Below are positions 12,001 through 27,000 of a DNA stretch of 64,000 bases, piece after piece. A model generated the notes under the pieces. The model searched no databases. It had not been told where the DNA came from and saw nothing but the letters and a program-made list of their open reading frames with translations. Source of the stretch: Anseranas semipalmata. Lineage: Eukaryota > Chordata > Aves > Anseriformes > Anseranatidae. The translations under genes were made by a program, and so were the position numbers. Location of the stretch: contig VXAA01003176.1 of assembly GCA_013399115.1 (NCBI GenBank), positions 1,024,807-1,088,806 of the forward strand, written 5' to 3'. Positions within the stretch are counted from its first letter, which is position 1. Each line of letters opens with the position of its first letter.

Positions 12001-15000
12001 GAGTTCCCTTTCTATGGAGAAGTTTATCACCCTTTAGGAGTGCCAATGCAACAGTGTCTGTGGCCGCTCTCCAAGCGGAATCACTGAAATCATGGTTCTT
12101 CCCTTACTTTGCTCCCTTTTAAAAAGTTTTGCTTGTTTTATGTTTTCAAACGTAGGTCTTCATTGACTCCCTGTGGAGTGGGAGGTGGGAATGCTCACTT
12201 GAGGAAAGGGTGGGAACCTTCTAACCCATACATCTGTGGCAGTGTTTGTGTAGTTGGTGAACCAAATTGGTGTGAGTTTAAATAGAATTCAGGTATGGCT
12301 TCAAAATTTATCAAGAGATTTTATACTATTATATGCTGTATTCAGGAAGGACCAAGTGTGTTGCCAGTGCATTTCAACTGTTCTCCACAGAAATAATCCT
12401 GAAGTTCATCATAATTGTTAGCTCTATGAATCTGCAATTCATACTTCTCAGGTGGAGTTGCATTCTAATCCAGTAATCTGCAAGTTCAAATAAGTAAGTT
12501 TGATCCCTTAACCAGCTACAGGGTTACTTCTTGTTGACTAGAAATTAGAAGCTTATATTTAGGCACATATTTGCAGGTTACCCCCACCTTTCTCTGAGTC
12601 ATTAGGTACTCATGGCTATGCAGGACAGAGTATAGCATTAACTGTGATCAAAACCTCTGCTGCCTGTTAGTTTTTTTTTTTTTTTTCTTCTCCTGTTTTC
12701 ACTTGTAATGGTAGAAGTTGCCCTATTAAATACCCAGAAAGAAAAAGTTACTGCCTTTTGAAGTCACAAAATTTAGTAAGTTAGTAACAATTATCATGTA
12801 AGTGAAGGGAGAAGGGGAAGAAAAAAATAAACACCTGGGGCTATGTTACCGTGAATAATTTTTTGTGAATTCTTCCATGAAATTCTTCAGAAATATTTAT
12901 TGTGATCCTGAATTAAATACTCTTAAATGATTAGAGGAAAGAATTATAAAACATCAGAGAAGGGGGCACTTCAGTGGCCCTAGGGCTTGACTTGAGACGT
13001 GGGTGACCTGAGTTTATTTTTCTCTTCTGCCACAGCAGTTATCCTTAGGCGATTACCTGTTCTCTTCACTTGTGTTCTCCATTTGTAAAATTATATTTTT
13101 AAAACAAACAAAACAACAACAACAACAAAAACCACCCCACACCTTCCTTACATTACTGTTGTGAGTTAACCATATTAGCTTTTAGAGAGCCTTTTGGTAA
13201 CTTCAGCTCCACGATTGCTCTGCTGCTCCTGCTGGGGAGGTCGGACCAGCCCAGGACTTCCCTTTCTATGTCACTAACAACTCTGAAGATACTGTGGTGC
13301 AGCTGTGCATGACATGAGCGCTTCAAAAGGTTGAATCCTGGACTGAGAATGCCTAGCAAGTGAATCAGTGGTTTTCTGCATATGATCTGTCAAACAAAGT
13401 CTGTATCACAGGACTGATCCGGTATCGTAGTAAGACTGCATGTCCTTTTAGCACGAAAAGTAGAAGTCGTCTTTTTTTTCCTGTAGATACTGGGCACTAT
13501 TTTTAAACGGAGAAGGTGCCTATCCATGGCTTCAGAAGCCTTTACACAAAATCTGAAAACAAAACTAATGTGCTCGCAGAATATCAAACTCTGCTCTCCC
13601 ACACACACGATTTTCCCAAAGGACCACCTCCACAGCAGCTTGCATAATAAATAACTTGCTGCATGCATGCTCTGAAGATCAATAGGTTTAATCTGTGTCA
13701 AGGAAGAAGTTTAAACTTGGAATACAGGGCCCTGCAAAGAACATGCTACAATCACCTTTCACAGGTGTAGGGAAATGTTTCAGAAGAGCAGGTGGAAAGA
13801 AAGTTCTACAGGGGCTGGATTTTGCTCTTTCATGTGGTTCATCATCAGGGCTTTCCAGAATGCTATGAACCGGTACTGCCATTAAGTAGTAGTACGTTGC
13901 TGTAGGTGGTCCTCTGCACTTCCTACCAACTAAAGGTTTGATTTAAAATGCATTCCTTAGCATTCAGCTCAAAAAAAGGCATGAATAATGGTAACAAATT
14001 TCTTGGTGATGCTCTAGGTAAAGTGCACTGTTTGTCATTGATCCTAGAGACCCCAGGGTAACAAACAATGAAAGTGTGTGTGTACTTCATAAGGCAGTAT
14101 CAGCAAAGATATGCATCTTATGGTTCACTTCCCTGCCCTGTCTGCTTTTACTGTTGTATAGGTTAAACTTGTTACCTCATCAGTACCCTTTTCTCTAGAT
14201 GTTATGGGGAAAGAAAAAAGAATATATCCAATGTAGAAGAATAACAAATGGATGTATCCAGAGATTGGGATTTACTTTTCCAAAGTGAGAGTTTATGTAT
14301 CTATCAAGATAACCAGTGTAGTTCATGTTTCACTTCTTGGTGCAAGTCAGTGCAAAAAGGGTGACAGGTCTGAGATGCCCAGATGTGTGGTTGGTAGTCC
14401 TGGAGAAGCTTGTAGTTATTCCTTCAAAATGTATCTTTAAGCAATTACTTCAGATACAAACAAAATGTTGCATTTTGAGAAACATTATATTTTAGAAGGT
14501 GGAAGCTATTTGCAGGACTTTCTATGAAGATCAGTAGTGGCATATGGCCAATGTGTCAGCCTCCACAAAATGAGATCCAACAAGTTTTCCCTTGCTTACC
14601 ATTTTATCTTAGTTTGAGTTTTAACTGTTAAATCAGATCTGTAGCAGAGGTGAAATTGTGAAGGGAATAATAAGTAGGCAAGTAAAGTGAGGATAGAATT
14701 TTTCTTTTGTAAGTAAAATGACTTCAGACTTCATTTAGTATGCTCCTTTGATTAAGAAGCTAATAAAGCAAGAGTATTTAATGGATTGCTTTGCCAGCAA
14801 AATGTTTTTGTATGCATTTGAAGAGTCTTATTCAGGTTTGATAACATTATTTTACTGATATTGTACACTGGCGAAAATAGGACACCTGCAGTAAAACTAT
14901 TAGCGTTCACATGATGGTAACAGCAAAGTCTTCTTTTCTCTTTAGAGAGAGGGAGGAAGGAAAGAAATTGAATTCTTATTGAAGTTGCTTTATTGTTACA

Positions 15001-18000
15001 ACTGATCATAAACAACAGTTTTTGCTGTAGGCAAGAGTAATTACTATTAAACTGTTTAATTTGACCTGTATTTCTACCTAATTTACTTGACCACCAAACT
15101 GTATTTGCAGGTGAGATGAGTGAAAGCCGAGCAAAGAGAGTTCGAATAAAGGAAGTCGATGGCTGGACCCTCAGGATGCTTATTGATTATATTTACACTG
15201 CTGAAATTCAAGTTACAGAAGAAAACGTGCAGGTAAGAGTGAGAATATTTTCTGCAACCAAAGAGATGTAATCTACAGAGTCGTTTAGTTTGCCAGTGTG
15301 GCTCAGCTCTGATGAGGGAAGTCTCTTCTGCAAACTGGAAGTTTTTCAGACCCTGTGCCTACAAAGCAAGCAATCGTACTGTTTAAATTCTGGGTCACAT
15401 TGAAAGACTGTTGAAATAAATGAAGTCTGTTGACTTTAATGGACTTTGGAACCAAACCTCGTGTAATACAATAAAATAGATGGTCTACTCAGCCTAAAAA
15501 TTAATGCTGTCAGCCACCTCTGTATCACCCCCTCTCTGATACTTCAGTGTAATTTACATAAACAAAGGTAGATTTGCTCCTAAACATAAACCATGTCTTC
15601 CAATTAGTGTTCTGTTTGTCAGAATGTTTTTTTTTGCTAGCCTTCAGAATAAATTAATTTTTCCTGCTCGCTCCCTGTACCTTGCCAGTGGCCAGTCATG
15701 CAGGAATTTTTAGCTAGTTCTGATGTTTTTTTAAATCAACCAATATCTACCATGAAGGTTTTTGCCCATCCCACACAAGTAGAGCTAATCAGTTTTTCTA
15801 TTCAGCTGTGCCAAAAGCTAAAACTTCAATTAGAATAGAACAAACATAAGCTTAGAAAAATGGGGTTTGTTTTCTAACCACAAGTCCTGAAGACAGGGTA
15901 GATCTTTTTTCCACTACCTTCTGAGGTTCAGCTTAGATTTTTGGTGAGTTTAAAAGTAGTTGCATAACAGGTGATGTATTTAATTCTCTTGTTTTTCTTC
16001 TTGCTTCTATGCCCTTGTTTCTGCTTTTGCTCAATGCTGGATTGCTAGCAGTCATTTTGTTGCTCTTGAAGGGCACAAATAATGTTGCTATATTTGGTAT
16101 TGAAAACTTCTATTGTGATTGTGCATTCTGAAATTAATGGCTTTTAGTGGGCATTAGACTGAAATTAATAGCTTCTTATTGGCTGCTGAATCAGATGGAG
16201 TCACTGCTGGTTTCACCTATGCTTGACTGAAGGCCTAGAAATGGGATTTCATACTACCAGCTCAAAATATTCTACTACTAAGCCTTCTAAGTTTTAGATC
16301 ATACCATAAGTCTTTTGATTCTGCAAAATTAATTTATTGTTATATTCTTAAAGAATTGTTTACTTCTGGTCTGATGATGGGCATATGTAGTGAAAAATCT
16401 GTGTGAAATTATGCTGTATCTTGCCAATCTGGTAGTTGTGCAAATCTGTTTTACTGTAGCAGACCCTGAGCAAAATCCAAAGGTGTCAGAGATTCCCTAG
16501 TAGATCTCTTTGGCTTGATCATGTTGGCTTTTCATCCTTAAAGCAGAATATTCTGTCTTGCTGGCACACCTTAATGACCATAATCTGGTACTTCTGATGC
16601 ATAATATCAGACTGGATTTAAGAGGCAGCCTACTGTGTTCTGGCTGTAGGTATTGCCTAGGAGGAGGCATGTTAACCTGATGTTGTCAATAATAGCTTTT
16701 CTTTGCTCATGGGGAGTAAAAGTTGGTGTTCTATTTCTTTCTTGTACAAGACTTATTCAAGGCCAGGCACCTCCAGGTTTAAAACTCCTGAGTCTGATAT
16801 GGCTTTCATTTTCATAGCTCTAGATTATCTGGCTGTTTGAAGACACATATAATGATTTGTGGGCTGGTAAAATAAATGATACGGTGCAGTGAGGGATATT
16901 ACAAATTTGTGGTTACTTGGGTACTGGGAAGACAGTCAAGCTTTTAAGTGAATTTGGATTGATTGCAGTATAGTTGTGTTTTAATGTTCATACTCAATAT
17001 ACTTGTAATATGACTGGTAATGAATGTAAAGCTATTCTTCATTTGTCACCTTCATCTTTGCTTTGTTAGTGCTAGATATGTACTGTTTGTTTGCATTACG
17101 GCAGAACCAAACACTATGGCTAAAGACCAATACACTGATGCAAGTCCTTTTCCTTTTCCCCATGTTTGAAAGCCAAGGTGGGAAAACTGTGAATTTCTAA
17201 AAACTTAGAATCCTAGCACAGACTCTCAGGCCTCAGTTAAAGCTGTGTTCTCTCCATAAACATGTTACATGCTCTACCTCTCAATTTCCTGTCTGTGTAT
17301 TGCTAGAAGGTATTGTGAAATACTGTAATGGTTCAGAATTCATTCTGTAAGAATATAGATCCATGAAAACCTAAGATGCCTTGTCTCTCTAACTTCTTTA
17401 TATTTGTGCTAATGCGCTTAACTGGAGCTTCAGCTTGGAGGTAGCTCTTATGATTCTTATTCTGATATCCTTCATGGGTTTTCAAGTGTGTTATTCTGTC
17501 TTTTCAGGTTATGAATAGTTAGAATTGGTATTGAATTAATTTCTAATATGTGATGTTTGACAAGGGTGTGAATGCCTCGCATTTAAGTAATGCAGAATTG
17601 CTAAGTGGTCTTTGGCACTAAAATAGCTACATTGGCTACACCATTAAGTATTCATTTATAATCAGTTATTCATAAATATACAATCTCACCAGTCTTTCTC
17701 AACAGGCAAGTAACTGTGAGCTTCTTTCATTAATACCTTACTTGATTTAGACATGAACAGGACAGCTGTCCCTTAAATGCCTTTGGAAGTTCTAAGAAAG
17801 AACCATTGGTTTTTGTTCCCCACTGTTGTGTTCTCACTTGTATGTTTTTGAACAAGGAGGACCTAGAAAAGTCAGGTGTAATCAATGACGGAGGAGAAAA
17901 ACTTATTTGTTTGGTGCATCAAACTATCAACACTGGAGGAGTCCCTCAGCACTGGTTTTTATTAACACATTAGTTAAATGTAAAGCAGTTCTTTTCTGCA

Positions 18001-21000
18001 TTTCTTTGTTCAGCGTCAAACAGTTCTCCCCCATGCCCCCAACAGTTAGGTAGCTGGTATACAAGAAAGATGTATGTTCTGGATTTTCTTCTGGTATTTG
18101 TCCTTCATTTAAAGTTAGTTATTTTATCATTCCTTTCTAATGGCACTCACTTTGCATAATGCTATACTGGTGTTTCTGTCATTTTTACTTATTTTGTCAC
18201 ATTTTTCTACATACTCAACTCTGTTCTCCTTTTTTTTTTTTTCCCAGAAAAGAAATTAACTGTCAGACTTGATGCTATATCACATTCTCATGTTTTAAGA
18301 AGGGATCATAAAAGTTAATGTTTTCAGAAGGCAAATCAACTTTCTCGCACACAAAATTTTTTTCAGTTCCCATGTAGGTATTAACTACAGGCACTGCACA
18401 ATGTGGGAGAGTTAGTTACTATAAGAAGCTCATGGATGAGTAACTCTCCCACACTATGAGTATGCATTTCAGTATGTATTTTAGTCAGCCTTGCACCTAG
18501 GGCCTCTACTGAGCACAAATACATCAGGGCAGGAACATGAGAAGAAATTCCTGCCTTTGTTCGTAGACTGTGGATTTCTTGTGGGTGTTAGAGGTCAGTG
18601 TGGTATGGGGTGAGTGGAGTGTGGCTGTGGTAAATATAAAGTTCTGGATGTTACTTGTGATCCATTCTGATTGTGCACTATGGTTGTCTGTGCCTGTAGT
18701 AGTGCTGATACAACCGTTTACTGGACTGCATTATAAACCAGATCACTGAATTGACTTAAAAAATAAATAATGAAAATAAAAACAAAACAACACTCCCTCC
18801 ACATTGTTTTTTTTTTTTTTTGAGGTGTTATTTTTAACTTGGATCATTTCAAGGGTTTGGTTTATAACGTGGCCCTGCCTGCTGTTGTGTTCACATGATA
18901 TCGTGGGTTAGTGTGCTGAAGTGTGGGAACGTGCACCTGTGTTGGAAGTGAGCTTGGAAGTGTGTTGGAAGTGAGTTGCAGTCTGCTTCCCTTTGGACCT
19001 ACCAATATACATGTTATCTTGCTTTTGAACAAGAAGCGTGCACAAGAGATAGCAGACGAGAAGGTATTTTTACAAAGCTCTGTCTTGGCACATTCTTCCC
19101 TTGAAGAATTTTTTAAGTACAACCAACAAAAAGTCCGAAATCCCAAATAGGATCTTTTAAAATGTCATTTGTCGTGTTCTCTTTTTTTTTTAAATTATTC
19201 AATGACAATGTTTGTATAGTAAAAAATGTATTATACATGAACACACAATATGGGTGTATGTTTCCTTTATTAACTGTTTGTGCACAGACTGCCATCTGAA
19301 GTATAACGCACGCTTCCATTCGTATTGTGTCCTAGGGCACAGTGAAGAGAGTTGCCAGCATACTTCACTCGAGGTGCTGTAAGGACAGGACTACTTTTAC
19401 CATGCATAATCTTTACTGGATACTAACTTAAAGGCAAAAATAAAATTCTGTGCAGTATATAACATTCCTTGTTTGTTCTTTTCCTGAACATTAGGATAAA
19501 CTCAGGGTCAAAATACTCAGAATAAATTTTTATATTTAGAAGTGGTCTGTTTGTGATGCATCACCTACAGTTTTATGTGGGTTGGACATGTAAAATGATC
19601 TCTGTTTAAGAGCTAACAGTTTCTTCTGAAACTGGTATATTACCAGAATATCCAACTTGATAATGAAATTGTGTTTTTCCTTATGCCTATCTCTTGTGAT
19701 GGTTTTAGATTCCTTCCTTCAGTACCCTTTCCTCTAAGGGAGAGATATACCAGTTTATTGGATTTTATTTCAAAAGGGGTTCAGGATCATAGAATGGTGT
19801 GGGTTGGAAGGGCCCTTAAAGCCCATCTAATTCCACCCCCCCCGCCATGGGGGGGTGCCTGCAGGGACACCTCCCACTCAAAGCCCCATCCAGCCTGGCC
19901 CTGAACACTTGCAGGGTTGGGGCATCCACAGCTTCTCTGGGCAACATAATCATAATGGGATTACCAGCTCAACAAATTATGGCACGTCAGTTGCAGAACA
20001 GCAACTGTTTGTGCTCTTAGCTTCAAGAAAATACAAAATGACTTAGTATAAGCCAGTTTGTAAGACTCATATTACTCTTCTTTGTATTTGCTCGTCTTTG
20101 AGCACTTAATGACCCAATTACTACATCTTAAATTCCAGTAAGCTTCAGAGCAGTACTGTCTTTGTATCTGAGCTCAGAGTCAAAATACTTCTGGGTGTAT
20201 TTTGATGCTTACCAAGCTTTATCCTCAAACGAGATATCATGTATACAAACTGGCGAGTCTTTATGTAAGTTAGCAGCATTGTGATGTATAAAGAGCATAC
20301 AACACATGCTGCACGTTTCTTGAAATTAGATTTGTTTTAGATACCCAACTTCAAATGTTTTTCAAGGGTTTCTAAAGCCTGCCATTAAATTATACCCTTT
20401 GAACACTAAAAAGCATTTCTTTTCCCTTATTGGATGAAAGGATGCCCCTTACCTTTCAAAGGGTTATATTCAGTTTTCTTTATGAACATAGCACATTTTC
20501 CAGTTTAGATGGGTAGACTTTTCCTTTTTAGAACTGAAGACTGCCTGTCCTTTACAAACTCATGACTGGGCATCATAAGATGAGAGAGTTCATTTAAGTG
20601 CTTGAACAGAGGCATGCATTCTGTGTCCTGGAAGTATGCCTGCTGCTGTGTAAGTGGGTGGGAGAAATAAAAGAAATATTTATTCAACTGAACTGAATGC
20701 TGTGAAGCTTTCATTGAATTTTATCGTAAGGTAGGTTCTGTTTTAAATATATCATCATACTATATATATATGTGTGTGTGTGTGTGTGGAGATATATATA
20801 TATGTATGTATGTATGTAACTGCTTTGAGCCAAGGGAATGCTGAAACTGCTTCCACAGGAAGTTGGCTGTTCTCCTTTAGAGAGCCTATGAAAGAGTTAC
20901 CTGGGAAAAAAAAATGCTACAGTTGATTTAGGAACCTAAGAAGGACAGGAAGGGATGATTTTGATCTTGGTGATTATGCTGATGTGCTTCTCTAGCTACC

Positions 21001-24000
21001 TCTTTAAGAAGTTTTTGATAATCCAGGAATGGGAAACAGTTTAAGTGAAAGTATACCTTGAAAAGGGGTAGTGCTAGGTAGGCTGGATGTAGGTGATTAA
21101 ATCCCTATTGGTCAAGATTAACACCCTGCATGTCACCAAGACCAACAGATAATTAATATAAGTCCAATACCTCCCCAGTCATGCACTCCACTGAAATGCA
21201 GAGCTCCTGAAGATAAGCTTATCCTGAATTAACAGCAATCTCTGAATGGTTTTCAAATTGAGTATTATACACTAGACAGTGCAGCTTGGTGATGACAGTA
21301 TGGGTAATGATAGCAAATTTCCTGGCTAGAAACAGTCAGTCTTCTAGCAGATGCAGGTAACTTAATAAAACTCTTAATGCTGTACCACAGGTTAAATTCA
21401 ACATCGCTTAAGTTTGCAGGCTGGTTGTTGATAAAGGCTTTTTGTTTACCTCAATTTGCCTGTATTTACTGACCACAATTGCTTGGTGACAGCATTTTGG
21501 AATTATTCTTCAGACAATACTTGTACTTCCCGTTGAAGTCTTCGCTATATTATTTAATTGAATACAAGTTTTGACTTGGTAGATGTATCTTTTAAGCCAG
21601 TGCTGGTTTTCCCCACAGTTCTTTGTACAGCTATCCTCCTGGGTCTCTGCATGGTACCAGGACAGCCACTCCTTACAAGTTTTTCATCTTGGTTTAGCTT
21701 CCAAAGTCTTTCTAGAAATACCACGTGTATGTTTTGTGATGAGAATGGAGCATGGCAAAGCTTGTGGCCTTGTATTCTTGCTGTTTAGCTGCTGCTGCTG
21801 TTGGAAGCAAAATCCTGGACCATGTGAGCATCACTCTGAGCCAGCAGGGCTTTTCTTAGGAGGCTTCTTGCTAAGCTTGGCATGCTTGTAAAGAAGAATG
21901 AAGTTATAGGTTGGAAAATGCTATTGCTATCGAATAAAAGTGATACTTTTTTCTTTCTAAAGAATGTTTTATGGAGTGAATGCATTTGCTGTAAGCTGTT
22001 TCTTTTGCTGTCCTGAAATAACAACAAAAAAAGAAGAGGTGAAGCAATATTATACTGATTTTTTTGTCAGTAGTTGCAGTAGAATATTTTTTATAAAAAT
22101 ATCTCTAACTGTAATGTAAAGTTTATAAATATCTTTGACAACACCTTTTGAGCTGAAATCTGTGAATTTGTATTTCTTGTGACTGAGATTTAACTTGCCA
22201 GTAACTCTCAGCTAAGTATCTTGGTGCAGCACACAGTTTTTTAGACAGACTGTTAGGCCAAACGTTCATTAAGACTGTACAGCTATTTTTCAAGCTGTTC
22301 ATGTAGTTTTATTTTTCTTAACTGATATTGAATGTGCTGCAAGCTTAACATTTTGGACAGATTTGGCTGACGACAATTGATCCTGTTGCTCAAAAATGGG
22401 TTTTCTTTCCATATAAGGTTAACTAACATGAGATGTTAAATTGTTATACTGTGTGACTTCTCGGCACTGCTCAAACAAAAATGGTCTTTGCACTATGCTC
22501 TGGTGCCTCACGTTGGCACAAATGAAATCTTGTTCTGACCTGTTAAAGACGTGATAATCATCTTGCATACTGCAACCCGCCCCTGCAGCAAGTACACGTC
22601 CAGAAAATTTTGTTAGCCGACATGTGAAGGGCCAAGTGTTAAACCGTATACCTGGGCTCTTTTATTACTTTTATGAGTTCTCACAGGTAGAAGATAATTT
22701 GTCAAGATACAACTTTTATGAATGAGGTACAGGCACACCGTATCTCATCAAGCAGAAGTAGTTCATGCTCTGACTAAATTATCAGTTGCATTAGTTTTTT
22801 TTAGACGACACACCCTTGTCAGAAATGTGTCATTAACACTGTTGTCTGTAACTACTGCTTTAGCTATTGGACCATGCACTTAGAATCAGGGCTAAAATTC
22901 AGAAATGCCAATACAAAACATTTCTCTTAATAGTACTGAGGCATTTGAAGACTGTGGTGTGTCCTAAAATGCAGAGTCACCCAGCTTTGCTGCTTGCTCC
23001 TTTCATGAAGTTCATGTTTTTTTTTCCTTGGGAGAACATTTTGGAAAGAGAGGAAGGGGGAAGGCTGAAGGAGAGCAGTATATGTTAAGATCTTAAGGAC
23101 AGAGGGAGAGGGTATGTAGGCTGATTCTTTTAACTTGCTGATTGATGTGACATCTTTAGTGTTGCTTATCTTTTATGTGATAATTTGTGTAAAATAATTG
23201 AAAACAGCCCTCCTCCCCCAGTGCAATATGAATAGCCAGGTGCTAACTACTGAACCTTGATGTGACAGGTTGGAATCCTGCTTGGTTCTGAAGGAATTAC
23301 AAAGCTTGTGATCTTCAGCTCCCTCATGTTCCACAGCCTGCACCAGCGGATGTTTGTTGGACTCAATTTGATCTTGAAACCTAGAAACCATTTTTATGCT
23401 GTTCCTCAGCGTATTTCAGCTTACCATCACATTTTATACTGCCCTCATGGAGACCCAGAGCTTTCTGTCCATAAATAAGCTCATTTTTTCTATTGAGTAT
23501 CGAGAGCTATTGAGTATCAAAAGTTATTGGTGGTTGGTGATCTTATTTACTCGACAAAGGTATTATTAAAGCTTTAGGAGGAGATGGAATTCTTTACAGG
23601 ATCATCTTATAGAACTTTAAAAATAAACAGGCTTTTGTTCTTTCTGACTATCTCCATCATGGCTGCAATGGCAATGCAATTTCTTGCAAATTATGAAGTT
23701 GTAACCAAAGTCATTCAAGTTAAAATGTTTTATAAAATTAATGACTTCATGATTAAAACTGAATTATAAAATCACTTAATCCTGATTAGGTTGATGGGTT
23801 GAAACCACACTCTATATGGTAATCCAAACTTTCATTCTTTTATGGCTGCAAAGTTCTAATAACATTAGGGGATACCTGACACAGCAGGGAGGCATTTAAG
23901 TCCAAGCAGATATGTGTTTCATTACAAAACCTATTAATACAAACATAAGTTTTACTAATAGAAACATTAAGTTAAAGTTAAGTGGGCAAGAATTTAATGT

Positions 24001-27000
24001 TGGACTTATAGTATGCATCTTTAAATGTCTTGATCATGTGTGGAAAGTGTACCAGTGGAATACCACTGTATTTTGCTATTATACATATTTCATATGTTAT
24101 GCCTCAAGCAACCGTCCGATTACCTCTTTTGACCCATTTTGTTTGTGTTTGTGACAACAGCTTTGAGGATTTTAATAATGTGAGGGCAAAACTAGTATGT
24201 GGCTTAGCTGGAGGAGAGACAGTGGCACATCTCTTGAATTTGTATGCATTGTAGGACATGTTAGGCAGCAGTAAATGAGCTATTTTTTCCAGTGAAAAAA
24301 TCCTACTATGCATTCTTCGCTTGCTTATATGTGACTGCAAGTCAGGAAAGTGCATGTAGGAGGGAAGAGAAAGCAGAACAGTGATCTTTCTACAGGTGTA
24401 TTTTATTACCTATAGCTTCATTAATTTGTGCTTTAAGTGAGTAAGCTTTGTATAAAAGAGCTGCGGTCTTCTTCTGACTAAAATATAGAGCAAGCAACTT
24501 TGTGGGGAACCTTAATATTTTGTTCTTTGTCAGTTTTTAAATGCATATTGAATAATATGTGTTTTTGACTACATTTTTTCCCCCATAGTATGTCTTTTGT
24601 GGCTTTATCTATTATGTACGTGCAAAGCAGAAACTGCCTAGTTTCTGGTGCACAATATTCATTTCTTATGTGTACTGCGGAATAGATATGGTTTATATAT
24701 TGTCACTCCCCTTTCTATGCTTGTTTTTCCTAAGACTGCAAAACTGGGGGGGTTGGTTTAGCTGAAGGTATGTTCCAGGGCCACACACCACGCTGATAGA
24801 TATTTAATGCCCTGCTAAAACATTTCCTTTTTTTGATTTTTCTTGGTGCAATTAAGGGCAGGGTGCCCCATCTCTCCCACTGGTGGGGCTTCCCCTGCCT
24901 GCTGCTGTTCCCCTCTGCGCGTGTGTGCGGGGAGATGAGCCTCAGAGCAAGCTGTTGTCTTCATTCTGTCTTCAGTTGAACTGTATTCCCCAGAAGTCTC
25001 CTGTACATGACTATTCAGCAAAGACTTCTTGCATTGTGGTGCTAGACCTAGAAAAGACCTTCCCATGTTCTATTTTGTGCAATAAGGCCACCCCCTTCTC
25101 CTCCCCCCAGTTCATGGTTCTTCATTTATTGATAAAATTCTTTACTATTCCTTCCCCTTGTTTCATTAGTTACGGATGATAGAGTGAAGTTCCAGGAGGA
25201 AGGGAGCAAAAGGAATTTATAGAGAAGGCAACTGCTGTTTCTGTACAGCTTTAGCTTTGGTTAAGACAGAAATAAATGATGACAGGAGCATGAGAACCAG
25301 AGAAAGCAGGTGTTGCACAGGTATGGCACCTGCTGTTTCCTGAGATATTCACGTTTTTACATTCCTGACCTTTCTTTCTTCTAGATACCTTCTGCTATTT
25401 CTCCGTCCTCTAAGTGATGCTTTATTCACGTTTTGCTGACATTTTCCAGCCAATGAATCTTTTTGTAGTATTTTTTCTTTGCTATGGTCTTGCTGAACAG
25501 GAGATCCCAGAACTTTGTTCATAAAGAAAATTGGGTAGGCAGAAGGGGATGAGCCTCGGAAGAATGAAGAGAAATCTGGATGGAAATCTGGGCTGTCTTA
25601 TCACAGTTTGTAGCTGCTGGAAATAAATACATAAGGGATGAACAGAACCAAGACAGAGCACAAGAGATAAAAGATGAATCTTAAATTTGGATCAAAAGGC
25701 ATTAGGTGTGAATTAAAATTGTTCTGAGGCTGTAAAAGATAGACTTGGACTATCAAATGCCTGTGTGGGGGGGAGACAGAGAGCCTAGAATTCCTTCTGG
25801 AGAGAGACTGTCTTACAGGCTGAGTCACAGAATTTCCCTATCTCAAAATCTTTGTTCCTTCAGAAGATGTTTTGAGGGGCCGGGGGGGTGGGGTGGGGAA
25901 CAACAAAGCACTTCTTTCTGCTTATTTGGAAAAGAGATTTCTGGGCAGAGAAGATGAGGAGGCTTGTAGCTTGACTTTATCAGAATGGTCTAAGTAGGAT
26001 TCAAGGAATGAATCAGAAACTTGTGGAGGAGGTGACGGGGTGAGGCAGAAGTGGGGTTGAGACAGGAGTACATTATAGAAGAGATACTGATCTGTAAGCC
26101 TGTTTTTGATAAGCATGTGATTCTGATTCCTGTGGGAGGTGAATGGGAAGTCACTGAGGGATTTAAACAGGCATGTTTAAATTAAATGATAAAAATAATA
26201 AAACACTTTTACTCAGCACTGCAGCTCTAAATATAACAGCTGTTCATTTCCTGCATATTGTTTCTTTAATGAGAGTGTGTAGGCTGCCAGAGCCATGCAT
26301 GAGCAAGGTGCCAAGAACTAATTAAGGTAGAAAGTCCCAGTTACACCAGTGTACTGTGCAAGGTGCATGCTCTTACAGATCAAGGATAGGATGAGAGAAC
26401 AGGTCAAAAGATGAGGACTGAAGCAAGTGAATAAGAATATCAGATCACTAGGGCAAAAAGGATTTTATAGACATACCTAAAAATATTATTGCCATACCCA
26501 TAAGGAAAAGAAACTTCTGAAGTGAGGTGGCTGAGATTGTATAGAAACATTATATTTTCTAGCTGGCTATTCATGGCAGTTTCAGTTCACATTTTAGTAA
26601 ATAAGTGCAATGCCACTAGTGATCCTGAGTATTAAAGATGCTACAAGGATTTTTTTTGGTGAGTGTCAGGTAACATGAAGGAAGTTCAAACTGTGTATGT
26701 TTTAGAATTCTGAGTTGTGCGTAGCTCCTGAAAACCTCCTATAGTTCTTTGAGTGGTCCAGAAATAACTGCTTCAAAGGCTTTTGAAAGTCAAGTTAGTT
26801 GTAGTCCCTCCTAAATTGTCACGTGATCAGCAATAAATAGATCAAAAATCCCTAGGGAGCACAGGAAGAAATAGGAATAAATAGTTGGTTTTCACGGTAT
26901 CAAAATGGTTGTATTGTGTCTGCAAACTTCCAAAGAAGGACAGATTTTTATTATTTATTTATCTATTTTAAAGCTTGGAAAATTAGCAAAAGAAGCAGAT

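Noticed and set aside
13153..13882. Cluster of minus-strand open frames in intron 3
   Set aside because: No recognisable domain, no splice arrangement, and lengths expected by chance.
25500..26500. Purine-rich region of intron 4 considered as an ancient transposon
   Set aside because: No terminal repeats, target duplications or known consensus blocks could be identified.
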